NCBI GenBank assembly: GCA_026417655.1
Contig: JAOACS010000022.1
Span: forward strand, 1-64,000
Length of the DNA: 64,000 nt
Direction of reading: 5' to 3'
Source: Syntrophobacterales bacterium
Lineage (GTDB): Bacteria > Desulfobacterota > Syntrophobacteria > Syntrophobacterales > Thermodesulforhabdaceae
Position numbers and translations under genes: made by a program
The notes under the pieces: generated by a model
What the model saw: only the letters and a program-made list of their open reading frames with translations
Told to the model about the DNA's origin: nothing
The model's database searches: none
Shown: positions 49,518 through 58,544 of the stretch, in pieces
How positions within the stretch are numbered: position 1 is the stretch's first letter
Layout of the letters: the number at the start of each line of letters is the position of its first letter

Positions 49518-51215
49518 GTGAAGGTCATTGTTGCTAAAACGGCAGGATTTTGTAATGGGGTCCGTTATGCCCTAGATGTGACCCTTGAGGCTGTAAAGAG
49601 GAGGAGGCCTGAGGAAGTTATATGCACCTATGGTCCACTTATACATAATCGTCAGGTGCTTGCTATGCTTAGGGAAAAGGGAGTACAGGAGGTTAATACC
49701 CCTGAGGAATGTGCCGGAAAGACTGTTGTTATAAGGGCGCATGGTATTCCTCCTAACCTTCGACAGAACATCTATGGGGTTGCTTCCAATGTAATCAATG
49801 CTACCTGTAAAAGGGTTGCTCAGGTTCAAGCCGTCATTCGCCAACATGCTAGGAAAGGTTATCACACCGTCATCGTTGGGGATGCCGATCATGCGGAGGT
49901 AATAGGCCTTCTTGGCTATGCAGAAGGGAAGGGGGTTGCCATCCAACATCCCGACGACATTGATAAACTACCTGATGACTGGGATAGGGTTTTACTTGTA
50001 GCCCAGACTACCCAAAACGAGGAGATCTTCGAAGAAGTGGTGAAACGCTTCAAACGAAAATATCCTAACGGGATTGTAAAGAAAACCATCTGTGGTGCTA
50101 CCCATGAAAGGCAAGAAGAGGTTCGACAACTTGCTAGGAAAGTTGATGCCATGGTTATAGTAGGGGGATACCACAGTGGAAACACTGTTCGTCTTGCCCA
50201 AGTCGCCGCAATGGAGGGAGTCCCTACTTATCACGTGGAAACTGAAAGGGATCTCAACCCTCAAGAAATGGCTCGCTACAGAACCGTTGGTGTGTCGGCA
50301 GGCGCTTCAACACCCCAATGGATGATCGAGAATGTGGTTCGTTTTCTAGAGACTATTTCCCATCAGAGGGGATCCTCCAAAAGGTTGCTTCGAGAGATTT
50401 CGAGAATTCTTGTTTACTCTCAGACAATCTCCTTTCTCACCGGTTTTTTATCTACATTTGCCGTAGGGCTTCTTCTTTGGAAAAGACCTAACATTTTAAT
50501 CGCTTGCCTTGCCGGACTTCTATGTTTTGCTATCCAGGTCTTTCAGCGCTACCTTTCTTATCATGGAGTGCTCTTTAACGACCCGGAATGGACTAGCTTT
50601 CTCGTAAGACATAGGAAATGTCTCATTGGTATGGCTATTGTTCTTTCCATGATATTTTCTGGGTGCGTGTGGCTTAAGCCCTGGGCTTTACCTGGCTTTA
50701 TTCTTGCCCTAGCCTTTGGTAGTGCTTTGTTGATATGGGAAGAGAATCTCAATTCTGTTCCAGGCCTAGAATATGTAGCTAAATCCACCACCTGGACCTC
50801 TCTTACCGTTCTTATGCCCTTTGGAAGAGAGCTCTTCAGAAATTTTCTAGAGCTTGTTGTGGTATCATGCTTAGCATTTATTATCTTTTTTATAAAACAC
50901 CTCATCCAGGATCTCCTTGAGACACGTCAGGACCGTCTTATTGGTCGTAAGACGCTTTTTAGTACATGGGGACTTGAGAGGACAAAAAGATACCTTTTTG
51001 CTGGTATGTTATGTGTGATTCTATTGTTATTTCTAGGCCCCTCCCTAGGGGTGTTAACTAACGCTGCTTACCTGTTCATAATACCCATCGGAGGGTTAGC
51101 CTTTTGTCTTAGACGTTTTGTCGGTGAGCGGACAATGGTTGATACCATAATGACCGATCTTATAATAGACGGAAGCTTAGTTATTCCGGGGCTAATCGGT
51201 TTCTTGCTTCTTTAG
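49518..51215 (+). CDS. ispH: IspH (HMBPP reductase) fused to a UbiA-like membrane domain
   Basis: 565 residues. Residues about 1-285 form a complete IspH: cluster ligands C12 (TAGFCNGVRYAL), C97 (NATCKRVAQ) and C192 (KTICGATHERQ), the catalytic Glu in HAEVIGLLG, and the SAGASTP substrate motif. It makes IPP and DMAPP at the end of the MEP pathway. Residues about 295-565 are membrane helices in a UbiA prenyltransferase-like layout. The second Asp motif is kept (QDLLETRQDRLIGRKTL, about 464-480). The first (FNDPEWTSFLVRHRK, about 353) is degenerate. No stop or frameshift separates the halves. The gene is divergent from mqnB and the ATG has only a weak ribosome site. Confidence 0.85.
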   Translation: MKVIVAKTAGFCNGVRYALDVTLEAVKRRRPEEVICTYGPLIHNRQVLAMLREKGVQEVNTPEECAGKTVVIRAHGIPPNLRQNIYGVASNVINATCKRVAQVQAVIRQHARKGYHTVIVGDADHAEVIGLLGYAEGKGVAIQHPDDIDKLPDDWDRVLLVAQTTQNEEIFEEVVKRFKRKYPNGIVKKTICGATHERQEEVRQLARKVDAMVIVGGYHSGNTVRLAQVAAMEGVPTYHVETERDLNPQEMARYRTVGVSAGASTPQWMIENVVRFLETISHQRGSSKRLLREISRILVYSQTISFLTGFLSTFAVGLLLWKRPNILIACLAGLLCFAIQVFQRYLSYHGVLFNDPEWTSFLVRHRKCLIGMAIVLSMIFSGCVWLKPWALPGFILALAFGSALLIWEENLNSVPGLEYVAKSTTWTSLTVLMPFGRELFRNFLELVVVSCLAFIIFFIKHLIQDLLETRQDRLIGRKTLFSTWGLERTKRYLFAGMLCVILLLFLGPSLGVLTNAAYLFIIPIGGLAFCLRRFVGERTMVDTIMTDLIIDGSLVIPGLIGFLLL

Positions 51216-51364
51216 CCTTGGAGGGCATAGAGCAGAGCCTGTCCTCGATTTGGATTGAAACATAAGGGAAAGCCTAAAGGGACTTCACCTTACTTGACCA
51301 GAGCATTCTTTCAATGATAAAGAATCTCGCCCGTAATACAGCTTAATAAAGAGGGGAGTCTTAG

Positions 51365-53872
51365 ATGGAGCTTAGATACCATCCACATAGAATTGAAGAG
51401 AAGTGGCAAAGAATCTGGGAAGAGCAAAATGTCTTCGCCATAAGAGAGGAGGAGGGTAAGAGGAAGTTTTACCTCCTTGAGATGTTTCCTTACCCTTCTG
51501 GTCGAATCCACATGGGACATGTTAGAAACTATACTATCGGTGATGTTGTGGCCCGTTTTCTTAGGATGCAGGGTTACAACGTGCTCCACCCTATGGGATG
51601 GGATGCCTTTGGTATGCCGGCAGAAAATGCTGCCATCAAGGCTCAAACCCATCCCGCTAAATGGACCTACGAGAACATTTCCTACATGAAGAAGCAGCTT
51701 AAACGTTTGGGTTTTTCCTATGATTGGTCCCGTGAATTTGCAACCTGCGATCCTTCCTACTACCGATGGGAACAGTTGTTTTTCATCAAAATGTTTGAAA
51801 AGGGGCTCGCCTATAGAAAGAAGGCCTATGTTAACTGGTGTGAGACCTGTCATACGGTGCTTGCTAACGAGCAGGTTGAAGGTGGTGCTTGCTGGCGATG
51901 TAATACTCCCGTTATTCAGAAGGAGATGGAACAATGGTTTTTGAAGATCACCGATTATGCTGACGAACTACTTGACTACACCTATAGGCTTGATGGATGG
52001 CCAGAACGGGTTCTTGTAATGCAAAGAAACTGGATTGGGAAAAGCTACGGTAGCGAAATTGATTTTCCCGTGGAAGGCTTTGATGGGGTAAAGATTACAG
52101 TCTTTACTACTCGCGCCGATACGCTTTTTGGCGCTACCTTCATGAGCCTTGCTCCAGAACATCCTCTAGTAGCAGAGCTTTGTCGTGGAACTGAACAGGA
52201 AACATTGGTTATGAATTTTGTAGAAGAAGCTAAAAAGGCCAAACGCACAGCCCGAACTGAGGAACTTTTGGAGAAGGAGGGGATATTTACTGGTCGTTAC
52301 TGCCTAAACCCTATGACAGGTCATCTCATGCCCATCTACGTTGCTAATTTTGTTGTTATGGAGTACGGCACGGGGGCGGTTATGGCTGTGCCAGCTCATG
52401 ATCAGCGGGACTTTGAATTTGCTGCCAAATATGGACTTCCCTTGAGGGTTGTAATACGACCCTCCGATTCAGATGAGATCCCCAATCCGAAGGACCTTAC
52501 GGCTGCTTATGAGGAGGATGGGATCCTTGTCAACTCCGGAAGGTTCGACGGACTTACCTCGGAGGAGGCAAGAAGGGCTATAACGGAAGAACTTTCACAG
52601 CGTGGATTAGGGCGGTTCAGTGTCCAATACAGATTGAGGGATTGGGGAATATCAAGACAACGTTACTGGGGAGCTCCTATTCCAGTCGTTTACTGTGACC
52701 GTTGTGGCATAGTACCCGTTCCAGAAAAGGATCTTCCTGTGGTGCTTCCTCTAGATCTTGAACTCCTTCCCAACGGTGGATCACCCCTTCCAGTTACCCA
52801 AAGCTTCTATCGGACAAACTGCCCCAAATGTGGGGACCCTGCCCGAAGAGAAACTGACACAATGGATACCTTTGTAGAATCCAGTTGGTACTTTATAAGA
52901 TTCGCCTGCGCTAATGAAGATAAGAGACCCTTTGACGAAGCGGCAGTATCCTATTGGCTTCCTGTGGATCAATACATCGGTGGAATAGAACACGCGGTGC
53001 TACATTTACTCTATTCACGCTTTTTCACAAAGGTTCTTCGCGATCTAGGATATATAAACTTCGATGAACCCTTTAAACGGCTCCTTACCCAGGGAATGGT
53101 TATAAAAGACGGTGCAAAGATGAGCAAATCCAAGGGAAATGTTGTAGATCCCGACGACATGGTTAATGCCTACGGAGCAGATACAGTTAGGCTCTTCTGT
53201 CTTTTTGCAGCTCCTCCAGAGAAGGATCTCGAATGGAGCGATCAGGGGGTAGAGGGAGCGTTTAGATTTCTTTCTAGAGTCTGGCGTTTCGTAGCAGAAA
53301 ACCTGGAGGTTCTAAAGAAGGTTACTCCTTTTAAGGGATCCGTAGAGCAGCTTGGAGGGACATCCCTTGTTCTTTATCGTAAAACCAACCAGACTATCAA
53401 AAAGGTTACGGAGGATATTAGAGATCGCTACCATTTTAATACCGCTATCGCCGCCATTATGGAGCTAGTAAATACCCTTTACCAATCTAAGGAGAACAAC
53501 GCTGAACTGAGGGAAGATACCCTCTTTTGGCAGGTTGTCAGACATGCGGTAGAGTCTGTAGTGATTATGCTTTCACCCATGGCCCCCCATATCGCGGAGG
53601 AATTATGGCAAGAGCTTGGGTATACCTCTTCCCTAATTGATACTCCCTGGCCCTCTTGGGATGAAAAGGCTCTTGTTTCGGAGGAAGTCCTTATTGTTGT
53701 TCAGGTAAACGGAAAACTTAGAGATAAAATGGTGGCCTCCATGGATGCTACTGATGAAGAACTTAAGGCCTTGGCGCTTTCTAGGGAAAAGGTTCAGCAG
53801 TTTATAGCTGGCGGTGAAATTAAAAATATTGTTGTTGTTCCCAATAAGCTTATAAATATTGTGGTAAAATAG
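51365..53872 (+). CDS. leuS: Leucyl-tRNA synthetase
   Basis: 835 residues, a class I synthetase. The HIGH motif reads HMGH ([16 protein letters not shown], about 40-55), the KMSKS motif is KMSKSKGN (about 578-585) and the editing (CP1) domain lies about 220-410 with the usual [13 protein letters not shown]. An anticodon-binding domain and C-terminal domain complete it. A GAGGGGAG ribosome site precedes the ATG. No T-box leader is seen in the 149 bp upstream. Confidence 0.96.
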   Translation: MELRYHPHRIEEKWQRIWEEQNVFAIREEEGKRKFYLLEMFPYPSGRIHMGHVRNYTIGDVVARFLRMQGYNVLHPMGWDAFGMPAENAAIKAQTHPAKWTYENISYMKKQLKRLGFSYDWSREFATCDPSYYRWEQLFFIKMFEKGLAYRKKAYVNWCETCHTVLANEQVEGGACWRCNTPVIQKEMEQWFLKITDYADELLDYTYRLDGWPERVLVMQRNWIGKSYGSEIDFPVEGFDGVKITVFTTRADTLFGATFMSLAPEHPLVAELCRGTEQETLVMNFVEEAKKAKRTARTEELLEKEGIFTGRYCLNPMTGHLMPIYVANFVVMEYGTGAVMAVPAHDQRDFEFAAKYGLPLRVVIRPSDSDEIPNPKDLTAAYEEDGILVNSGRFDGLTSEEARRAITEELSQRGLGRFSVQYRLRDWGISRQRYWGAPIPVVYCDRCGIVPVPEKDLPVVLPLDLELLPNGGSPLPVTQSFYRTNCPKCGDPARRETDTMDTFVESSWYFIRFACANEDKRPFDEAAVSYWLPVDQYIGGIEHAVLHLLYSRFFTKVLRDLGYINFDEPFKRLLTQGMVIKDGAKMSKSKGNVVDPDDMVNAYGADTVRLFCLFAAPPEKDLEWSDQGVEGAFRFLSRVWRFVAENLEVLKKVTPFKGSVEQLGGTSLVLYRKTNQTIKKVTEDIRDRYHFNTAIAAIMELVNTLYQSKENNAELREDTLFWQVVRHAVESVVIMLSPMAPHIAEELWQELGYTSSLIDTPWPSWDEKALVSEEVLIVVQVNGKLRDKMVASMDATDEELKALALSREKVQQFIAGGEIKNIVVVPNKLINIVVK

Positions 53873-53885
53873 AATGATCCCTAAA

Positions 53886-53915
53886 GGGCGAGCCAATTTT
53901 TATGGAGGCTCGCCC
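53886..53915 (+). terminator. Strong hairpin after leuS
   Basis: GGGCGAGCC (53886-53894) and GGCTCGCCC (53907-53915) form a perfect 9-bp stem with a 12-base loop, 14 bp after the leuS stop. No T-run follows on the plus strand, so it may act as a 3'-end stabiliser or a weak terminator between leuS and lptE. Confidence 0.5.
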
Positions 53916-53958
53916 ACCGTCTAGCCTCGGAGAAAGGGGAGGAAGGTAGTCCCAATTT

Positions 53959-54477
53959 ATGAGGCCACGAGAATTCTTTCCTATACTTTTGATCTCTATG
54001 TTCTTTACCGGATGTGGTTACCAGGTTGTTGGAATTGAAAAGCCAGCCTCTTACAATATATCTTCCGTAGCAATACCGATTTTTGATAATCGAACGACGG
54101 AGCCCCAGATAGAGTTCATCTTCACTGAAGCGCTAAGGCGAGAATTTCTAAAGCGGGGAGGGTTAAAACTTACCTCTATTCAAGAAGCCGATGTGGTTTT
54201 TCGGGGGAAAATCATTAGAATCTTTGCCACGGATGTAGCTCACAATCGTTTTAACCAAACCGTTGAATCCCGATTTTTCGTAACCGTCGATATCCGTTGT
54301 GAAGATCGTCGAACAGGCACTATCCTATGGCAGGATAATCAGCTTACCTTTTCCAGATCCTATCCCTACGGTAAAACAACCTTCGACGATTACCAGGCGA
54401 GACGAACAACCATCGAATACATTGCTAAACGGGTTGCTGAGCGAGTATATGACCGCTTTATGACAAAAAGAAGATGA
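53959..54477 (+). CDS. lptE: LPS-assembly lipoprotein LptE-like
   Basis: 172 residues with a lipoprotein signal peptide (lipobox FTGC, Cys about 19) followed by GYQVVG, the hallmark N terminus of mature LptE. It continues with a VAIPIFDNRTTEPQIE block and a C-terminal helix. LptE plugs the LptD barrel in the outer membrane and helps insert lipopolysaccharide. The leuS-lptE-holA order is widely conserved in Gram-negative bacteria and supports the call. Its stop overlaps the holA start by 4 bp. Confidence 0.88.
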   Translation: MRPREFFPILLISMFFTGCGYQVVGIEKPASYNISSVAIPIFDNRTTEPQIEFIFTEALRREFLKRGGLKLTSIQEADVVFRGKIIRIFATDVAHNRFNQTVESRFFVTVDIRCEDRRTGTILWQDNQLTFSRSYPYGKTTFDDYQARRTTIEYIAKRVAERVYDRFMTKRR

Positions 54478-55469
54478 AGACGACAGGAGAGACCTTTTTT
54501 CAAGAAATCCGAAAAGGGGTTGTCTATCCGGTCTATCTCTTTGAGGGAGAGCTCTTTTTTCTGGAGGAAGCCTGGAAAGAGCTAATTGAGATAGTTGAGA
54601 AGTATCTTGGTAGAGGTAAAGTTTTAAAAAAACGGCTTTCCCCTAAAGAGGTGTCCGAGTCAGAATTGTCGGAGCTTCTTTTGACCACATCCTTTGGAAT
54701 ATCGAAGAAAGTCCTTTGGATTCATGAACTCAAAGGATTTAGCCGCAACTTGGTTAAAACCCTAATTAGAGCGATTGAAAGGCCTAATCCATCCATACAT
54801 CTAGTCATTTCACTGGCGGGAGATCAGAAAACTATAAACGAAGTGCTTGAGATCTCCAGAAAATCTAATGTGCCTCACATAGTATTTCCTTCTCCTAAGA
54901 TTCATCAACTACCCTATTGGATTAGAAATCGCTTGAAGAAATTGGGAAAATCCATCTCCTTAGATGGAGCAAGATATATTGCCGAACTCGTTGGAAAGGA
55001 TTTCTACACCTTGGATAAAGAGTTAGAAAAGCTCTCCCTCGCGGTTACTGAAAAAACGATAACAGTAGAAGACATCTCTACCTTTATTGCAGGGACCAGA
55101 GCCTCTTCACCCTTTGAGATTATGGACGCTGCCTTATCGGGGAAACCTTCCTTGGCCCTTTTAAAGCTAACGGAACTTATAGAAAGCGGTGAGCAGCCAA
55201 TAGCCCTTCTAGGACTTCTTGCTCGACATGTGAGACTCCTATGGCAAGTAAAATCCGCGGAGGAGGATCTTAAAGATCCTAACGAGGTTAAGTCATATCT
55301 AAACCTTTCCGATTTCATGTTATCTCACTTAAAGAGGCAATGTCACACTATCTCGGAAGAGCAACTTCGAATTCTCCATAGGAAACTTTATGAGGCTGAC
55401 TTGAAACTTAAAACCTCCTCTATGCCACCCCTTTATATACTATCGTCTATTATCTTATCCCTTTCTTAA
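54474..55469 (+). CDS. holA: DNA polymerase III delta subunit
   Basis: 331 residues. The delta subunit opens the sliding clamp in the clamp loader. The N-terminal YPVYLFEGELFFLEEAW and the TSSMPPLYILSSIILSL end match the HolA pattern, and the C-terminal collar domain includes TELIESGEQPIALLGLLARHVRLLWQ. It is translationally coupled to lptE. The region after it holds no further gene up to 55752. Confidence 0.92.
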   Translation: MKTTGETFFQEIRKGVVYPVYLFEGELFFLEEAWKELIEIVEKYLGRGKVLKKRLSPKEVSESELSELLLTTSFGISKKVLWIHELKGFSRNLVKTLIRAIERPNPSIHLVISLAGDQKTINEVLEISRKSNVPHIVFPSPKIHQLPYWIRNRLKKLGKSISLDGARYIAELVGKDFYTLDKELEKLSLAVTEKTITVEDISTFIAGTRASSPFEIMDAALSGKPSLALLKLTELIESGEQPIALLGLLARHVRLLWQVKSAEEDLKDPNEVKSYLNLSDFMLSHLKRQCHTISEEQLRILHRKLYEADLKLKTSSMPPLYILSSIILSLS

Positions 55470-55470
55470 A

Positions 55471-55504
55471 TAAAAAAACTAACCGGCGGGGCTAACCGGT
55501 TAGT
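55471..55504 (-). terminator. Intrinsic terminator, minus strand
   Basis: ACTAACCGG (55478-55486) and CCGGTTAGT (55496-55504) form a perfect 9-bp stem. Read on the minus strand it is followed by seven T residues (plus-strand A-run 55472-55478). It lies 248 bp beyond the stop of the minus-strand regulator at 55752, just after the convergent holA stop. Confidence 0.8.
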
Positions 55505-55633
55505 GAAAGGAGGAGGAAAGAATTTTTGTTCCTTCTTATTTCTGAATGATCATGCCATAAAAGACAGAAGACTCAGAAAGGTTGGAAACTGAAGGATCCC
55601 TTATAGGTAAAAGGGCCTTTAGGGTTTTTATAT

Positions 55634-55664
55634 AGACGTAATGAGTCCTTGATCACGTCTTTTT
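55634..55664 (+). terminator. Possible plus-strand terminator after holA
   Basis: AGACGT (55634-55639) and ACGTCT (55655-55660) form a short 6-bp stem followed by TTTTT. It lies 165 bp after holA. The rest of the 282-bp gap (55470-55751) holds no reading frame that I can support. Confidence 0.35.
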
Positions 55665-55751
55665 GTGTCATGATTGGTGCCAGAGGAAAACATAGTGAAG
55701 CCTTGCTACTTGACGGTTTGAAGAGATCTTTTCTCCTGCCTTCGCTTTCTA

Positions 55752-56357
55752 TTAGGGCTTACTCCATATTACTGCAACAGCCTTTGCAGGTTGATCTCCT
55801 ATGCATCGGAAGGCATGACTTATGGAAGAATCCAAATAGATACTATCACCTTCTTCTAATACTTCGATCCTATCAATACTCCTAAACTCGACTTTCCCTT
55901 CCAGAATATAGAGAAATTCTTCGCCTTCATGGGCTGTGAAGTTCATCTCTTCTACGCTTATTGGAGGAAACTCTACGTAAAAGGGTTCCATGTGTTTATC
56001 ACGTTTTTTGGTCTCTAACGATTCGTAGATGTAGGAGACAGCCCCTTCGCGTTCGTGGTGGGGCCTTCTTTCAATCCTTATACGTTCATTACGTCGGGTA
56101 ATAGAAATCTTTTGAGTGGTGGTTTCGTCCTGAAAGAAATAACTGAGACTTACATTCAGAGCTCGAGCCAACTTGAGAAGGGTTGCAATAGGAGGAACAA
56201 CATGATCGTTTTCTATTTGCGAGAGGAAGGGCTTTGATAGGCCTGTTTTCACTGCAAGATCCTGAAGAGTATAACGATTCTTAATTCTAAGCTCTCTCAC
56301 TTTGGCTCCAAGTTTTAACGCCTTTACGGCCATTGTAAGCTCTTCGTCTCCACCCAT
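55752..56357 (-). CDS. XRE-family regulator with cupin domain
   Basis: 201 residues. The N-terminal HTH_XRE domain (about 15-75) reads VRELRIKNRYTLQDLAVKTG and LSKPFLSQIENDHVVPPIAT. After a linker, a C-terminal cupin domain (about 125-198) has HEGEEFLYILEGKVEF and DSIYLDSSISHAFRC, with the His/Glu residues of a metal or small-molecule site. Such regulators often control amino acid, polyamine or acetate metabolism. The start is 56357 (AAGGAG abuts the ATG) or 56333; neither is ideal. It is monocistronic and ends at a remote terminator. Confidence 0.9.
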   Translation of the reverse strand: MGGDEELTMAVKALKLGAKVRELRIKNRYTLQDLAVKTGLSKPFLSQIENDHVVPPIATLLKLARALNVSLSYFFQDETTTQKISITRRNERIRIERRPHHEREGAVSYIYESLETKKRDKHMEPFYVEFPPISVEEMNFTAHEGEEFLYILEGKVEFRSIDRIEVLEEGDSIYLDSSISHAFRCIGDQPAKAVAVIWSKP

Positions 56358-56493
56358 CTCCTTCTATCTCCCCATCTCAAGTTAAACGTTTGATCTGTTC
56401 ACTATGTAAAGACTTTTCGATATTAGCAAACTTAGGTATAGTATGCAAGAGATAACCATTTTCCTTACTCGATTTTCTAAAGAGGTAGGTCCC

Positions 56494-57237
56494 CTAAAGT
56501 AGATCTTGGGACTCTTCCTGTGGGGGATCATTGTCGGCAGTCCCCCTTACGAGCTTCATATAGGCAACTCTAGCGGCCTTCTGCTGGGCCTCCTTCTTGG
56601 AACGACCCTTTCCTCTAGCTAAAACCTTTCCGTCCATAAGAACACTTACATAAAAGATTTTGGCATGATCCGGACCTTCTTCTCGGTCAATCCTGTAGGT
56701 AGGCGTCTTTTTAAAATTTCCCTGCATCCATTCCTGGAGCTTGGTTTTATAGTCACGGTCGAGTTCTCGCAGAGGATCCTTATTTGAAAGAGCCTCGAGA
56801 AAGGGGAGAAAGTTTGCTTCTACAAAACGCATAACGCTTTCCCAACCGCCGTCAAGGTATATTGCCCCCATAACAGCCTCAATCGCCCCTGAAAGTATAG
56901 ATGGTTTTTTTCTTCCGCCCGTATGTTCCTCCCCTTTGCCCAAAATGAGATAGTCCCCAAGGTGAAGTCTTTCAGCAAGCCTTGCCAATTCTTCTTCTCG
57001 AACGATGGCCGATCTGAGTCTTGAAAGTTCTCCTTCAGTGTAGTGTGGATAGAGATGCCAGAGATAATGGCTTATAGCTAGTTCAAGGACGGCATCACCT
57101 AAAAATTCAAGGCGTTCGTTATCCTTAACTGTGCTATTTCCCTGTTCGTAGGCAAAGGATCGATGGGTAAGGGCTTCAATGAGAAGATTCTTATTTTTAA
57201 ATGTATAGCCTATGGTCTCTTCGAGTTTTTCCGTCAT
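56494..57237 (-). CDS. rnc: Ribonuclease III
   Basis: 247 residues. The catalytic domain shows NERLEFLGDAVLELAIS, the RNase III signature with metal-binding Glu and Asp, and the later IEAVMGAIYLDGG with the second Glu. The C-terminal double-stranded-RNA-binding domain begins near 160 (DYKTKLQEWMQGNFKKTPTY) and ends with GRSKKEAQQKAARVAY. It processes rRNA and other structured RNAs. It is divergent from gmhB. Confidence 0.95.
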   Translation of the reverse strand: MTEKLEETIGYTFKNKNLLIEALTHRSFAYEQGNSTVKDNERLEFLGDAVLELAISHYLWHLYPHYTEGELSRLRSAIVREEELARLAERLHLGDYLILGKGEEHTGGRKKPSILSGAIEAVMGAIYLDGGWESVMRFVEANFLPFLEALSNKDPLRELDRDYKTKLQEWMQGNFKKTPTYRIDREEGPDHAKIFYVSVLMDGKVLARGKGRSKKEAQQKAARVAYMKLVRGTADNDPPQEESQDLL

Positions 57238-57338
57238 ACTTGCTTGCCTTTTCTCAAGAAACGGTTTTTAAAAATATCCCTTGGCGGAACTTATTATAGT
57301 TTGGAGACGATCAAGATAAAAGAAATAGGTAACACTCC

Positions 57339-57935
57339 ATGATCGTATGGCTTTCCAAAGAATCCCTACCTCCCCTTGAAAGGCCCTTTATCTTCCTTGA
57401 TAGAGACGGTGTTATTAACGAAGAAAGAGCTGGCTTTATTAGAAGGTGGGAGGATGTTGTAATATATCCAGATTCATTCCCTAGTCTTCTGAAGGCCCTA
57501 TCTCTTGGTTTCAGGCTTGTTATAATAAGTAACCAATCGGGGATTGGCCGAGGTTACATAAAGTGTGAAGATTTTTGGACGATACACAAAAATATGATCG
57601 ATACCTTCGAAAAAAGAGGTATCTTCTTTTCTGCCGCTCTCTACTGTCCTCACCACCCCCAGAGGGGATGTAAGTGCAGAAAGCCTTCCCCTGAAATGAT
57701 TTTCTTTGCCTCCGAAGTATTAGGAGGCTCCCTTAGTCATAGCTTCTTCATAGGCGATCGCTACTCGGATGTGGAAGCCGCAAACTTAGCCGGCTGCTCC
57801 AGTATACTCCTACGCCGAAGCCACCTAGAGTATGTTATTCCCCCAAGAAAATCCCCTACCGCCGTATGTAAGAATCTTATTGAGGCCGTAGATCTTATTG
57901 AAAAACTAGGAAGCGAGAGGGAATGTGGAGGCTAA
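57339..57935 (+). CDS. gmhB: D-glycero-D-manno-heptose-1,7-bisphosphate 7-phosphatase
   Basis: 198 residues, HAD-superfamily phosphatase. Motif I is FLDRDGVINEE, motif II ISNQSGIGRGY, motif III includes CRKPSPEM and motif IV FIGDRYSDVEAA. The zinc-binding Cys/His stretch CPHHPQRGCKC separates GmhB from other HAD phosphatases. It acts in ADP-heptose synthesis for the LPS inner core. The related histidinol phosphatase is the alternative, but there are no his genes nearby. Confidence 0.88.
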   Translation: MIVWLSKESLPPLERPFIFLDRDGVINEERAGFIRRWEDVVIYPDSFPSLLKALSLGFRLVIISNQSGIGRGYIKCEDFWTIHKNMIDTFEKRGIFFSAALYCPHHPQRGCKCRKPSPEMIFFASEVLGGSLSHSFFIGDRYSDVEAANLAGCSSILLRRSHLEYVIPPRKSPTAVCKNLIEAVDLIEKLGSERECGG

Positions 57936-57938
57936 AGT

Positions 57939-58544
57939 TTAGGCGACCTTAATCGCTCTGAATAAAAAACACCCAGATCTTTCTATGATCTTTTCTACTT
58001 GAAGACCCGCCTTTTTTGCTAACTCAGTAAATACTTCATCGCTCGGAAGTAGGTCACCCCTGACTTCATTTCTTGAGGCATGATGGCGAGCAAGCTCCTC
58101 ACGGCTGAGTAGATGAGCGATGATAAGCCTTCCCCCTTTCTTTAGAACCCGCGCCATTTCTTGAATCGCCAGTTCTTGATTGTCAAAATGAGGAAATGCC
58201 GCAAAGCAGATTACCAGGTCGAACACATTAGATCGAAGGGGAATATGATGAACATCGGCACATAGAAGGCCATCTTGATCCCTTGAAATCTTGGGTTTTG
58301 CTTTTCTGATCATGGGGAATGAAAGGTCAAAGGAGCAAAGGAATCCTGAGGGACCCAGCAAATTGGAGACCAGGGGAATAATAATACCGGTTCCCGATCC
58401 CACATCAAGGACGTTAGTCCCTGGGACAACACAAAATTCCGAAAGAACAAGCTCCTCTAACCTTTTCCTTACCTCCATTGGATAGTGTTTTTCTTCCCAC
58501 CTATGGGCTTCTCTATCAAAAAATTCAAGGCGACTCCGTCCCAT
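57939..58544 (-). CDS. Class I SAM-dependent methyltransferase
   Basis: 201 residues. The SAM-binding motif I is VLDVGSGTGIIIPL (about residues 45-58), with an Asp-containing motif II (CSFDLSFPMIRKA) and the ADVHHIPLRSNVFDLVICF motif typical of UbiE/COG2226 methyltransferases. The substrate is unknown. Its ATG directly follows the stop of the TonB-dependent receptor gene, with no spacer, so the two are translationally coupled and may handle the same compound, for example a metal chelate. It is convergent with gmhB, with 3 bp between stops. Confidence 0.87.
   Translation of the reverse strand: MGRSRLEFFDREAHRWEEKHYPMEVRKRLEELVLSEFCVVPGTNVLDVGSGTGIIIPLVSNLLGPSGFLCSFDLSFPMIRKAKPKISRDQDGLLCADVHHIPLRSNVFDLVICFAAFPHFDNQELAIQEMARVLKKGGRLIIAHLLSREELARHHASRNEVRGDLLPSDEVFTELAKKAGLQVEKIIERSGCFLFRAIKVA

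Noticed and set aside
51216-51364. T-box leader for leuS.
   Set aside because: No T-box core sequence and no specifier stem-terminator arrangement are visible.
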